Assembly: GCF_015206895.1 (NCBI RefSeq)
Contig: NZ_JADEXU010000090.1
Span: 1-32,753, forward strand
DNA from: Nostoc sp. LEGE 12450
GTDB taxonomy: Bacteria; Cyanobacteriota; Cyanobacteriia; Cyanobacteriales; Nostocaceae
Length of the DNA: 32,753 nucleotides
Reading direction: 5' to 3'
Shown: positions 17,968-25,969 of the stretch, piece after piece
Position numbering within the stretch: position 1 is the stretch's first letter
Layout: every line of letters begins with the position of its first letter
The notes under the pieces: model-generated
Databases searched by the model: none
What the model saw: only the letters and a program-made list of their open reading frames with translations
Told to the model about the DNA's origin: nothing
Made by a program: the position numbers and the translations under genes

Positions 17968-18963
17968 ATGTTTTACTCTGAAGGAAAACCCTGTTCAGCT
18001 CTACTTATTGCTGCTTATCATGGACATAAAGATATTGTAGAATTATTGGTTGCTGCTGGTGCTAGCGTTCATGTTGTAGATGGTTCGGGTGAAACACCCT
18101 TACACAAGGCATCTTCCGAGGGACATAGGGATGTAGTCGAACTTCTGATTACTAATGGAGCGCAGATCGATGCTGAAGCAAAAGATGGCTGCACTTCTTT
18201 ATACCTAGCTGCTTGGAATCAGCATAAGGAGATTGCTCAATTTCTGTTAGATTGTGGTGCGGTTATGCAGCCAGAGATCGCGGTAATGCTTGGAGATGTT
18301 GAACTAGTCAAGCACTATCTCGATTCGGGTTTAGATGTCAATTCTTCCCTTGTAAAAGGATTAAACAAAGAGGAGTCATGGTTAATTGCAGCTATCATGG
18401 GTAGAAATAAAAATCTTATTGAACTTCTCCTAAACTGTGGAGCAAACGTTAATCAGAAGATGAAATCTAAAAACGTTTCCCCACTACATCATGCATCTGC
18501 TACAGGTTGCCTAGATATTTGTAAGCTTCTAATAGCTCATGGTGCAGATGTTAACGCTCTTGGTGAACATGGTAAGACTCCTCTACATTTGGCAACCCAG
18601 CTTGGACATCAAAATATCACAGAACTTTTGTTGGACTGTGGGGCTAATGTTAATGCCCTAGATGGATCAAAAAGTAGTCCACTCTTTGAAGCTGCCCGAC
18701 ATTACGATCTAAGTCTAGTGCAGTCTCTTTTAGATCGCGGTGCAGAAGTTAATGTAATAGACGATCAAAGTTGGACACCTCTGTTGCGTGCTTTTCAGCA
18801 GTCAGGTAATGATGAAATTATCAGAGTTCTTGTTATGTATGGTGCTGATGTTAATGTTCGAGCTTTGAGGGGAGAAAGTCCGCTTCATATAGCTGTTGCT
18901 CAGAGGAACAAAGATATGGTTGAGTTACTGTTAGCTCATGGTGCACGAGAAGGTTTAGAGTGA
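17968..18963 (+). CDS. Ankyrin-repeat protein
   Basis: This 331-aa protein is built almost entirely of about nine to ten ankyrin repeats of about 33 residues, with repeated cores such as TPLHKASSEGHRDVVELL, TPLHLATQLGHQNITELL and SPLHIAVAQRNKDMVELL. The repeat around residues 103-135 (EIAVMLGDVELVKHYLDSG) is divergent. There is no signal peptide, enzyme domain or membrane segment, so it is probably a cytosolic protein-binding scaffold. It lies 53 bases after ruvC on the same strand and converges on the sugar-acid operon; nothing nearby identifies its partner. The C-terminus ends soon after the last repeat, lacking an obvious capping helix. Confidence 0.88.
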   Translation: MFYSEGKPCSALLIAAYHGHKDIVELLVAAGASVHVVDGSGETPLHKASSEGHRDVVELLITNGAQIDAEAKDGCTSLYLAAWNQHKEIAQFLLDCGAVMQPEIAVMLGDVELVKHYLDSGLDVNSSLVKGLNKEESWLIAAIMGRNKNLIELLLNCGANVNQKMKSKNVSPLHHASATGCLDICKLLIAHGADVNALGEHGKTPLHLATQLGHQNITELLLDCGANVNALDGSKSSPLFEAARHYDLSLVQSLLDRGAEVNVIDDQSWTPLLRAFQQSGNDEIIRVLVMYGADVNVRALRGESPLHIAVAQRNKDMVELLLAHGAREGLE

Positions 18964-19037
18964 GATAAGTTAAGTGGGTAAGAATAAATCAAACTATGTA
19001 AATCAATTAAATTGTTTTATATTAAAGGTTAAAGGCA

Positions 19038-20309
19038 TCAGCTCTCAATACAAACCTTTACACGGTATAACATCTCGCCAGCCTTCGGTACAAGTAAGAT
19101 ACCTTCATCCTCACGGTTAGCCCATTCTGTAGGTCTAATGGTAGCTGGATCGCGATAGTTTAAGTTATGAGCAGCACAGCGTTCAGCAGAAATACCAGTG
19201 GCTAAAGTAACGCGAATCCGCGCTTGTTCCCCTTCTATAGGATCAAATGTACCCATACCTTTTAAGTGAGTACTATGAGCCAGCACTCCACCGGGATAGA
19301 CTTGAAATTTATCCCACTGTTTGAGGAAATAATCCCGTACATGATAGCCAATTTGAGACAGAATTTCACCGTGTGTGTAGCTAAACTCAGTAATGTGAGG
19401 GGCATATATAATTACTTCGCCTCCGTCAGCCACTACTGGCTCTAGCTTGTACATTCCTTTCGCAGCTGTCCAAATGTCATCATACATTTCGGGCATTACT
19501 GAAAGCACTTGTTTAAAAGGCTGATTTACATAAGTAATATGCAGTTTGGCGGATAATTTTGCGGCGGCTTCCCAGGCTGACTCTGGTTTATCTATGTAAA
19601 GTCCTGCTAGCTGATTTGTTTTGGGTGCAACGACCATCGCCAAGCAAAGTTTCGGTGTATAAATTAGGTTAGCGGCTCGGTTAATCAAGCGCCGAACTGG
19701 TGTTATTCCCGATGTACCAATGATTTCGTAACTGGTTATTAAAGCGCCCAACCAGTGGGATATATCAATTACTTTCTGACCCCCAATACCGGGAAAAAAG
19801 TATTTATTTCCGCCTGAAAAACCGACAACTTCGTGGGGAAATACAGGACCGCAAATCATTATTAAATCGTACTGTGTTACAAGCTTGTTAACCCTGACTT
19901 CAACGGACTGATGTAGCATTCCCCGGCTAATTTCTGCTATCTCATCTGCCGAAATTACTCCACAGGAAATAAAAGTATCTGGCTCATTCCACAGGTGGTT
20001 AAATATGCGAACTTTTTTAAAGGTTGTCTCTCGCTCTTTTGGTGTCACCCCCACTAGGTGATTAATCTGTTCTTCACTCATAGGATTATGTGTACCCAGA
20101 GCGATCAAAAAATCTAGAGCTGGAACTCTTTTACCCAACTCCTGATGCAGCAATCGAAATATTTGAGGGATGGGAGCAGTACGAGTGCCATCTGGAATTA
20201 ATACTAAAATACGCTGTCCATCTAACTGACGATCTGCCAAAGCTTGATGAACTAGCCCAGAAATTTGCTCGTCGGAAAGTGTTCCGTTAGTTACAGCTAG
20301 TGAATACAT
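19038..20309 (-). CDS. LarA-family nickel-pincer racemase/epimerase, predicted mannonate/gluconate 2-epimerase
   Basis: This 423-aa protein has the LarA fold signatures: LIPDGTRTAPIP (Asp40, Arg43), ALGTHNPMSEEQ (His74), FPHEVVGFSGGNKYFFPGIGG (His159, Lys169) and DISHW (His185). Spacings His159-Lys169 (10) and Lys169-His185 (16) equal those of lactate racemase residues His174, Lys184 and His200, the nickel-pincer-nucleotide site. LarA relatives invert the alpha-hydroxy carbon of hydroxyacids, and some are reported to act at C2 of sugar acids. It is the last gene of an operon after uxaC and a fructuronate-reductase-like SDR (2-bp gap), and gluconokinase is divergent. Conversion of D-mannonate to D-gluconate is therefore the best inference. 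Cofactor genes larB, larC and larE are not in the window. Family is secure; substrate is inferred. Confidence 0.82.
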   Translation of the reverse strand: MYSLAVTNGTLSDEQISGLVHQALADRQLDGQRILVLIPDGTRTAPIPQIFRLLHQELGKRVPALDFLIALGTHNPMSEEQINHLVGVTPKERETTFKKVRIFNHLWNEPDTFISCGVISADEIAEISRGMLHQSVEVRVNKLVTQYDLIMICGPVFPHEVVGFSGGNKYFFPGIGGQKVIDISHWLGALITSYEIIGTSGITPVRRLINRAANLIYTPKLCLAMVVAPKTNQLAGLYIDKPESAWEAAAKLSAKLHITYVNQPFKQVLSVMPEMYDDIWTAAKGMYKLEPVVADGGEVIIYAPHITEFSYTHGEILSQIGYHVRDYFLKQWDKFQVYPGGVLAHSTHLKGMGTFDPIEGEQARIRVTLATGISAERCAAHNLNYRDPATIRPTEWANREDEGILLVPKAGEMLYRVKVCIES

Positions 20310-20311
20310 GA

Positions 20312-21148
20312 TTAAACTCCACTGTAGATACTGAACCCACCGTCTACTGGTATAACTACCCCGTTGACGAAACTAGAACCAGAACCGCATAACCAAATCA
20401 AGGTGCTGAGTAATTCGTCCGGTTTTCCGAAGCGTCCGGCTGGGGTATGCTCGATGATTTTCTGCCCGCGCACGGTCAAACTGCCATCTGCATTTAGGAG
20501 TAAATCTCGATTTTGTTCCCCAATAAAGAAACCTGGCGCGATCGCATTTACTCGCATTCCATCGCCATATTTTTGGGCAAGTTCGACGGCTAACCAGCGT
20601 GTAAAGTTATCTATCCCGGCTTTAGCGGCTGAGTAACCAACTACTCGGCTAATGACTCGGATGGCAGACATAGAAGATATATTGACAATACAACCGTGGG
20701 GCTGTTTTTTTTCAACCATTGCTTGACCAAAAACTTGGCTGGGGAGTAGAGTACCGAGTAAGTTGAGGCTAACTACTTTTTCAAAGGCTGTGTGTGTCAT
20801 ATCAAAAATAGTCGCATCAGGGGTAATTGTGGCAGCCGGAATATTACCGCCAGCCGAGTTTACCAAGATATCTATTTGACCCCAGCGCTGTATAATTTTA
20901 TCTCTGGCTTTTTCTAGTTGGGAGCGATCGCTAACATCTGCCAGTACAGCCATGCTTTCTCCACCATTGGCTGTAATCTCAGCCACTACCGCTTCCGCCC
21001 GTGCTTCATTGCGACCTAAAACCACTACTTGCGCTCCAGCAAGGGCTAAACCTCGCGCCATAGCTCCACCAAGTACACCAGAACCACCTGTGACTACTGC
21101 TACTTGCTCTTTTAGGCTAAAAAGTTTATTCAAAATTAAGTCTGGCAT
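20312..21148 (-). CDS. SDR oxidoreductase, predicted D-fructuronate reductase (mannonate dehydrogenase)
   Basis: This 278-aa classical short-chain dehydrogenase has the nucleotide loop TGGSGVLGG (20-28), LVNSAGG (about 95-101), Asn129, Ser159, Tyr172 and Lys176 (GYSAAKAG), and C-terminal HTPAGRFGKPDEL and PVDGGFSIYSGV. Length and motifs resemble the SDR-type mannonate oxidoreductases of Bacillus (UxuB/YjmF). It should reduce D-fructuronate, made by the adjacent UxaC, to D-mannonate with NAD(P)H. It lies 97 bases after uxaC and 2 bases before the LarA gene, so the three are almost surely one transcript. Gluconate 5-dehydrogenase is an alternative reading of the same subfamily; gene context favours fructuronate. 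Confidence 0.82.
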   Translation of the reverse strand: MPDLILNKLFSLKEQVAVVTGGSGVLGGAMARGLALAGAQVVVLGRNEARAEAVVAEITANGGESMAVLADVSDRSQLEKARDKIIQRWGQIDILVNSAGGNIPAATITPDATIFDMTHTAFEKVVSLNLLGTLLPSQVFGQAMVEKKQPHGCIVNISSMSAIRVISRVVGYSAAKAGIDNFTRWLAVELAQKYGDGMRVNAIAPGFFIGEQNRDLLLNADGSLTVRGQKIIEHTPAGRFGKPDELLSTLIWLCGSGSSFVNGVVIPVDGGFSIYSGV

Positions 21149-21245
21149 TAATTGATTGTCCTGGTTATTTTTATTAGGAGTTAAAAAAATTATTTAAACG
21201 CAAAGGGAGAAAGGAGATTTTAGGAGTGATTTTGGAGAATTGGTA

Positions 21246-22664
21246 TTAGTCCAGTTTGTAAGCACTTTTAGCAAGGTCGTAAGCTAAAGCGCGGGCCATA
21301 TCATACCCTTCCTCTTCGTCAACTAATCCCCGTGTTACTAATCCAGCTAACCAATTACAAGCTACCCGCCGCCAAACATTATGACGGGCTGGAATAGAAA
21401 CGAAAGCGCGAGTATCATCGTTAAACCCAGCAGTATTGTAAATTCCGGCTGTTTCCATTACCTGATTGAAGTAGCGTTCCATGCCATTTACGCTGTCGTG
21501 AAACCACCAAGGCGGCCCGAGTAAGATAGTAGGATAATGACCAGCGAGTGGAGCCATCTCTCGGCTATAGGTGCTTTCATCCATACCAAAAATAATTAAA
21601 CGGAAGCGCTGATCGTTCCCATAAGCTGACAATAATGGGTGCAGATTTCGAGTCCATTCTATATTGAGGGGAATATCAGCACCTTTATCAGATCCAAATT
21701 TCTCAAACAGAGCCGGGTTATGGTTACGCATAACGCCACAATGCATTTGCATCACCAAACCATCTTCTACACTCATCCGAGCCATTTCCATGAATATATG
21801 ACCGGTAAACTGCTCTACATCTCCTGGATTCAGTTTGCCGATTAATGCTCTAGCAAAGATAGCTTCTGCTTCTTGGTCGGAAAGACGTGTGGTATAAGGT
21901 GTAGCTGCACCTTGATCGGTAGCTGTTGCACCCATTTTTTTAAAGAAGGCCCGACGTTCTTCTAAAGCTTGCACAAAAGTAGCGTAACTGCTAATTTCTC
22001 TACCGATACTGCTTTCCAATTTGGTGAGATTTTCCCGCCAACCAGGAGCATCTAGGTTAACTACTGCATCTGGTCGAAAAGTCGGTCTAATTTGAGTAAA
22101 ACCTTCTGCGTGGAGCGATCGCTGATTCTCTAGGTTATCACTGGCTGCATCGGTAGTACAAAGCACTTCGATGTTAAAGCGTTTGAATAAAGCACGTGGG
22201 GAAAATTCAGGTAAGGCTAATAAACTTTCCAAATAATCATAGATACGTCCAGCATTACGAGAATTTAAAGCTTCATCCACCCCAAAGACATTAGTCAGTT
22301 CGTCTTTGAGCCACAACCCCGATGGAGTACCCTGGAATAAATAAAAATGTTCGGCGAACAATTGCCAGATTTTCCGGTGGTCAGTTTCTGCTGGTGCATC
22401 ACGAGTCGGTATACCTAAAGCTTCTAGAGGAACGCCCCGACTATAAAGCATCCGCAAAATGTAGTGATCAGGGATAATAAATAATTCAGTTGGTGAACCA
22501 AAACGGGCTGCTGGATTAGCTAACAGGGCTGGATCTACGTGCCCGTGTGGGCAGACCAAAGGTAATGCAGCTATGCTGTCAAAGAATTGATGGGCTAGTC
22601 GTCTTTGAACTGGTTCTGGAGAAAAGCAGCGATCGGAAGATAAAACCGGTTTTTTAGTTAACAT
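21246..22664 (-). CDS. uxaC: Glucuronate isomerase
   Basis: This 472-aa protein of the uronate isomerase family in the amidohydrolase superfamily converts D-glucuronate to D-fructuronate (and D-galacturonate to D-tagaturonate). Visible signatures are the metal HxH in CPHGHVDPALLA (about 38-49), DHYILRMLYSRG, FNIEVLCTTDAASD, HCGVMRNHNP, and the C-terminal NDDTRAFVSIPARHNVWRR. Length equals the family norm and no catalytic block is missing. It is second in the operon, 151 bases after the lacI-type gene, without its own visible operator. With myo-inositol oxygenase on the same regulon the physiological substrate is probably glucuronate. It acts in the cytosol. Confidence 0.92.
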   Translation of the reverse strand: MLTKKPVLSSDRCFSPEPVQRRLAHQFFDSIAALPLVCPHGHVDPALLANPAARFGSPTELFIIPDHYILRMLYSRGVPLEALGIPTRDAPAETDHRKIWQLFAEHFYLFQGTPSGLWLKDELTNVFGVDEALNSRNAGRIYDYLESLLALPEFSPRALFKRFNIEVLCTTDAASDNLENQRSLHAEGFTQIRPTFRPDAVVNLDAPGWRENLTKLESSIGREISSYATFVQALEERRAFFKKMGATATDQGAATPYTTRLSDQEAEAIFARALIGKLNPGDVEQFTGHIFMEMARMSVEDGLVMQMHCGVMRNHNPALFEKFGSDKGADIPLNIEWTRNLHPLLSAYGNDQRFRLIIFGMDESTYSREMAPLAGHYPTILLGPPWWFHDSVNGMERYFNQVMETAGIYNTAGFNDDTRAFVSIPARHNVWRRVACNWLAGLVTRGLVDEEEGYDMARALAYDLAKSAYKLD

Positions 22665-22815
22665 ATTTTTGTTTGGTTAAAATTTTTAGTGTTGCTGAGT
22701 GTAAATAATTTGTCTTACGCACAGGGAAAGAGTTGTCCATTTTGAAACATTTTCTCTTGTAGGTTTAGTCTAATTACACAAAAACTACAGTTTTCAAGAT
22801 AGACACGATTTCAAA

Positions 22816-23844
22816 TTACTTTATTAATCTTGCACTACTACCACGCTCTATTAGAAAAGGAGATAAAACGCGGTTTTCCACAGCTTTGTCTGCTAATAAA
22901 TCGATTAACATTTGCATGGCATAGCCACCAATTTCTAACATCGGCTGGCTGACTGTTGTAAGTGTCGGTGTAACGTAACTACCTAAAGCAATACCATCAA
23001 ATCCAACCAGGCTTAAATTTCGTGGCACTAAAATACCTAGTTCTTGGCAAGCTAAAAGAGCGCCAACTGCCACCATATCGTTGTAACAAAAGATGCCTGT
23101 TACCTCAGCAGTCAATAGTTTAGATAGCATATTTTGCCCGGTGGCGACATCGCTGATTCTGGTATCATACTCGTCACTAATTGCAACCCAATCAGGATTT
23201 TGTGGTAGACCAGCTTCAGCAAGAGCTATTTGGTATCCTTCTAGGCGCTGGCGGTTTGACCTGCTGCGATCGCTTACACCCAAATAACCAATAGCAGTGT
23301 GTCCCAAACTTATTAAATGCTCTGTGGCTAATCTAGCGCCTAAGCGATCGTCTATTGCCACTGAGTGAAATATTTCGCATTGATCTTCAGTCTGGCCATT
23401 AATCAGAACTGTTGGCACAGCAATTTGGGTTAGTTGCTTTATATGCTGTTTGCTAATTCGTGAGTCGGCTACTAAGATTCCGTCTACTCTGCGGCGATGG
23501 AAGGTATCAATAGCTGCCATTTCCTGCTCCAAATCTCGGTGTGAAGCACTTAACAAAACACTCAATCCGGCTGGTCTGGCTATCTGTTCAATGCCGTCTA
23601 CTACTTCAGCAAAAAAGGGATCTGCAATGGAAGTTACTACTACACCAATGGTATTAGTACGTTTATTTTGCAAACTTTGAGCTATAGCATTTGGCACATA
23701 GTTCATCTCCTGCGCCAGTTGCTTAATTTCTTCTCGTACTTTCGGGCTAATGAGAGCATTATCCCGCAAAGCACGTGAAACTGTGGAATGAGATACACCT
23801 GCTCTCCGAGCAATATCTTCAATTGAAATTCTTCGTTTATTCAT
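22816..23844 (-). CDS. LacI-family transcriptional regulator of the sugar-acid regulon
   Basis: This 342-aa protein has an N-terminal helix-turn-helix (ISIEDIARRAGVSHSTVSRALRD starts at residue 6) and hinge helix (NAIAQSLQNKRTNTIG). A periplasmic-binding-like effector domain follows, with SLVGFDGIALGSYVTPTLTTV near the end. Such repressors leave DNA when a sugar or sugar acid binds. The start ATG lies 22 bases downstream of an 18-bp palindrome (23867-23884) that sits at the expected transcription start, implying autorepression of the whole lacI-uxaC-SDR-larA operon. The same operator appears twice before the MIOX gene. The effector is not readable from sequence; inositol or a pathway intermediate such as glucuronate or fructuronate would make sense. 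Confidence 0.9.
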   Translation of the reverse strand: MNKRRISIEDIARRAGVSHSTVSRALRDNALISPKVREEIKQLAQEMNYVPNAIAQSLQNKRTNTIGVVVTSIADPFFAEVVDGIEQIARPAGLSVLLSASHRDLEQEMAAIDTFHRRRVDGILVADSRISKQHIKQLTQIAVPTVLINGQTEDQCEIFHSVAIDDRLGARLATEHLISLGHTAIGYLGVSDRSRSNRQRLEGYQIALAEAGLPQNPDWVAISDEYDTRISDVATGQNMLSKLLTAEVTGIFCYNDMVAVGALLACQELGILVPRNLSLVGFDGIALGSYVTPTLTTVSQPMLEIGGYAMQMLIDLLADKAVENRVLSPFLIERGSSARLIK

Positions 23845-23866
23845 TTTTTAGTTTAGATTTTAAAAT

Positions 23867-23884
23867 AATGCACACGTGTGCATT
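23867..23884. promoter_or_regulatory. LacI-type operator 1
   Basis: This is a perfect 18-bp palindrome with core TGCACACGTGTGCA (23869-23882). The central CG and outer TG/CA fit the LacI-family operator pattern. It covers about +1 to +18 of the predicted lacI-operon transcript, so a bound repressor would block initiation. Two further copies lie at 26232-26253 and 26278-26291. Confidence 0.85.
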
Positions 23885-23891
23885 TGTATGT

Positions 23892-23919
23892 ATTATAGAA
23901 AATAATGGTTATTTGTCAA
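23892..23919 (-). promoter_or_regulatory. Consensus sigma-70-type promoter of the lacI-uxaC-SDR-larA operon
   Basis: On the minus strand TTGACA (23919-23914) and TATAAT (23897-23892) are both exact consensus hexamers, separated by 16 bases. Initiation is expected near 23885, immediately before operator 1. A strong promoter under tight repression fits an inducible catabolic operon. Confidence 0.8.
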
Positions 23920-24019
23920 GAGATTTTAATACAACTCACATTTTGCATACAAAAATTCAATAGTCTTACTTCCTGCCTCCTGTCCCTTACCTCAATAACT
24001 TAACTTTTCTGCAAAAAAT

Positions 24020-24529
24020 ATGATTATTATCGTCATGGGTGTATCTGGTTCTGGTAAAACCACTATAGGAAAACTGCTAGCAGACTCTTTAGGCTGGGAG
24101 TTTAGTGACGCTGATAGTTTCCACTCACCAGAGAATGTTGATAAAATGCGGCGCGGTATCCCGTTGACTGAAGCTGACAGGATGCCTTGGTTGCAAGATT
24201 TGCAAACAGCCATCAAACATTGGCTGCAAGAAAATAAAAATGTAGTGCTGGCGTGTTCGGCTTTAAAAGACAGCTATCGGCAATTTTTGGTATCGGATAG
24301 CGATCGCAGCACCAACCCCAAGAGCGATCGCATTAAGCTAGTTTACCTCAAAGGGTCTTATGAGTTAATTCAAATGCGATTGCAAGAGCGTAGCAATCAT
24401 TACATGAGCGAAAAACTTCTCAATAGCCAGTTTGATACTCTTGAAGAACCATTAGACACCATATCTATAGATGTCGCACAACCACCCCAGATCATTGTCC
24501 AGAATATTAGAACGGCTTTGAGACTTTAG
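24020..24529 (+). CDS. gntK: Gluconokinase (GntK-type)
   Basis: This 169-aa P-loop kinase phosphorylates D-gluconate to 6-phosphogluconate. Visible are Walker A GVSGSGKTT (7-15), DADSFHSPENVDKMRRGIPL, DRMPWL, VLACSALKDSYR, VYLKGSYELIQMRLQERSNHYM and LLNSQFDTLEEP, all GntK signatures. A short extra loop (about residues 94-108) carries two GCGATCGC sites 20 bases apart. The gene is divergent from the lacI operon across a 175-bp spacer containing operator 1. Its promoter is not obvious. In the proposed pathway it is the last step, trapping gluconate made by the LarA-type epimerase and feeding the oxidative pentose phosphate route. Confidence 0.92.
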   Translation: MIIIVMGVSGSGKTTIGKLLADSLGWEFSDADSFHSPENVDKMRRGIPLTEADRMPWLQDLQTAIKHWLQENKNVVLACSALKDSYRQFLVSDSDRSTNPKSDRIKLVYLKGSYELIQMRLQERSNHYMSEKLLNSQFDTLEEPLDTISIDVAQPPQIIVQNIRTALRL

Positions 24530-24666
24530 CTGATTGGTTAAAACCGTAAGATTAAGATTAATCACGTCTCTACGAAAACACGAACTTTTGGCAACTAAAT
24601 ACGTCGGATGTAAGTCTAAAGAAGTTTTAAAAGGAACCACCTCACAGTAGTGGTAGGAGAAAACTA

Positions 24667-24990
24667 GTGTTTCTAAGATTAGCGCAACAACATCAAGAAT
24701 TCGTTCAAGACTTGGTAATGAACTTACAAGCCTTGACAATTATTCTTGAGCGGCGTGGGTATTCTGCCTCATGTTATACGTGCGGCGACCAAATGAAGAG
24801 TGCTTCATTTATGGTTAGCCTGCGAGAAAAGCATCTGATCCGTTTTGTAGTGTCTGATTACGGAATTACATGGATGGAATTATGGGACGATCGCGAATTA
24901 ATGAAGTTGGAGGGTGCAGAAGCAGTAAAACAACTTCAAGAGTTAGCTAATATCGTCAAGCATTCATCTACCATAGAATTGACAACCTAA
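24667..24990 (+). CDS. Conserved-looking hypothetical protein
   Basis: This 107-aa protein starts at GTG 24667, supported by AGGAG at 24655-24659 with 7-base spacing. An internal ATG 17 codons later is the alternative but lacks such a site. It is soluble with an alternating strand/helix pattern, a CYTCGDQ pair of cysteines and an acidic C-terminal helix. There is no recognised domain or catalytic motif. It lies 137 bases after gntK on the same strand. Codon use and composition match the neighbours, and the good ribosome-binding site argues that it is real. Function is unknown and no link to sugar metabolism is visible. Confidence 0.6.
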   Translation: MFLRLAQQHQEFVQDLVMNLQALTIILERRGYSASCYTCGDQMKSASFMVSLREKHLIRFVVSDYGITWMELWDDRELMKLEGAEAVKQLQELANIVKHSSTIELTT

Positions 24991-25111
24991 CATTCCTCAA
25001 AGTCAAGCCGACAAAAAATTTAACATAGATTTTACTAATAGACATCTCCAGTAATTAAATATGCGTTACTGAATCGTCTATAGGGCATTGAGTCGCCATA
25101 TTCAGTACGCC

Positions 25112-25211
25112 GAAAATTGAGGCAGCGATTCGGGATATTATTAATGCTTTCAACCGTTTTAGTTTACCGTCAATTTGGGTTGGACGATGGAAGTGGACAG
25201 ACTTCCATGAC
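25112..25211 (+). other. Possible protein-coding remnant beside the GC-rich gene
   Basis: On the plus strand one frame reads TPKIEAAIRDIINAFNRFSL followed by PSIWVGRW, which looks like real protein rather than chance. It is preceded at once by a stop and has no start. It runs antisense into the NTF2-like gene. It may be a fragment left by an insertion or deletion. The family was not recognised. Confidence 0.25.
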
Positions 25212-25550
25212 TTGAATCAAGCCATGCTCAAGGGTGAATCGATGACCCACGTGTTCATCGGCAAGAACTCCTCCAACCAAGTCACGCACGACCTGATGCA
25301 CATCGACCAAAATGCGTCCGGACTCCTCCGAGTAAAAGGAAATCGGCTCGACGTGCGGATTTATCTCGCTCCATTGCTCCGTCCAATAAGCGCGAACTTC
25401 TTCAGGCCCACGGACAAAACCGCCTTTGAACGCTTTCGGCCAAGCCACGTCCGGAGTCATAAGGGCAAGGGCAGCGTCAATGTCTCGCGCGTTGAAGGCC
25501 GCGTAAGCCGCACGGAGTAGTTCGATTTCTGGTGCAGGTTGATCTGACAT
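25170..25550 (-). CDS. NTF2/SnoaL-like protein, probably horizontally acquired
   Basis: This 126-aa protein of the SnoaL-like (NTF2 fold) group has EIELLRAAYAAFNARDIDAA, LALMTPDVAWP, GPEEVRAYWTEQW and a terminal HRFTLEHGLIQVMEV. Such proteins are small alpha+beta barrels acting as isomerases, hydrolases or binding proteins; the substrate is unknown. The coding stretch is visibly much richer in G+C than all flanking DNA and uses GC-ending codons throughout. The last residues (CPLPSSNPN) lie past the usual family end and coincide with an 8-bp hairpin (25187-25208) and a drop in G+C, suggesting a join between transferred and resident DNA. It is convergent with the hypothetical gene at 24667. Confidence 0.75.
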   Translation of the reverse strand: MSDQPAPEIELLRAAYAAFNARDIDAALALMTPDVAWPKAFKGGFVRGPEEVRAYWTEQWSEINPHVEPISFYSEESGRILVDVHQVVRDLVGGVLADEHVGHRFTLEHGLIQVMEVCPLPSSNPN

Positions 25551-25557
25551 AAGAGGT

Positions 25558-25740
25558 ATGGTAAAAAAGATGCAGCAGGGCCTAAGAATTTATTGTATCG
25601 TTAAAGCTAAGTATTGTTATCTTTGCGGGACACAACTACGCGCTAATTGCGATCGCTATGGCGAGTTAGTAGTATCCGCCAAGTATAAATTTTATTCAGT
25701 GTGTAAAAAGCCTTATAAAACGGTGAGTCAAAATCGTTAA
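25558..25740 (+). CDS. Doubtful small Cys-containing ORF
   Basis: A 60-codon frame from ATG 25558 with five cysteines, including CYLCG and a later VCKK, faintly like a zinc ribbon. The only Shine-Dalgarno-like sequence (AGAGG) is too close to the start. A good intrinsic terminator begins 16 bases after the stop, which is the main reason to list it. It is basic and has no recognised family. It is divergent from the GC-rich NTF2-like gene. It may be chance. Confidence 0.25.
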   Translation: MVKKMQQGLRIYCIVKAKYCYLCGTQLRANCDRYGELVVSAKYKFYSVCKKPYKTVSQNR

Positions 25741-25756
25741 AAAGTAGATACAGCAG

Positions 25757-25785
25757 GCATTCCCAGACCAGGAATGCAGGTTTTT
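25757..25785 (+). terminator. Rho-independent terminator
   Basis: GCATTCC (25757-25763) pairs with GGAATGC (25771-25777) across a 7-base loop and is followed, after AGG, by five Ts. It would end plus-strand transcripts entering from the left, insulating the MIOX region. Confidence 0.6.
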
Positions 25786-25969
25786 ACACGTATCTGATAC
25801 TGTTGGCGAAAGTGTTACAAACGTATAAACAAAAGTGTTACAACTAAAAACCGCAACGACAGATTGAAGGTTTGAGCTTAAGTGATACTTGAAAACACAA
25901 CTATGTATTATATTCGCCAACAGTAACCGTATCTTGGCTCAATATCTATAGGACTAATATTTAATTTTT

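Noticed and set aside
17968..18963. Ankyrin protein as a secreted effector or toxin
   Set aside because: No signal peptide, toxin domain or secretion genes are present; it ends after the repeats.
22665..22815. A further LacI operator between the regulator gene and uxaC
   Set aside because: Only loose dyads (GTGTAA...TTACGCAC) occur; none matches TGCACACGTGTGCA, so uxaC is taken to depend on the upstream promoter.
25212..25520. Plus-strand frame of about 100 codons across the GC-rich gene
   Set aside because: It is antisense to a frame with clear SnoaL-like motifs; GC-rich DNA keeps antisense frames open by chance. Only its upstream extension (25112-25211) looked protein-like.
25809..25843. 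AAAGTGTTACAA direct repeat as iterons or a small CRISPR
   Set aside because: Only two 12-base copies with an 11-base spacer; no array, cas gene or replication gene nearby.
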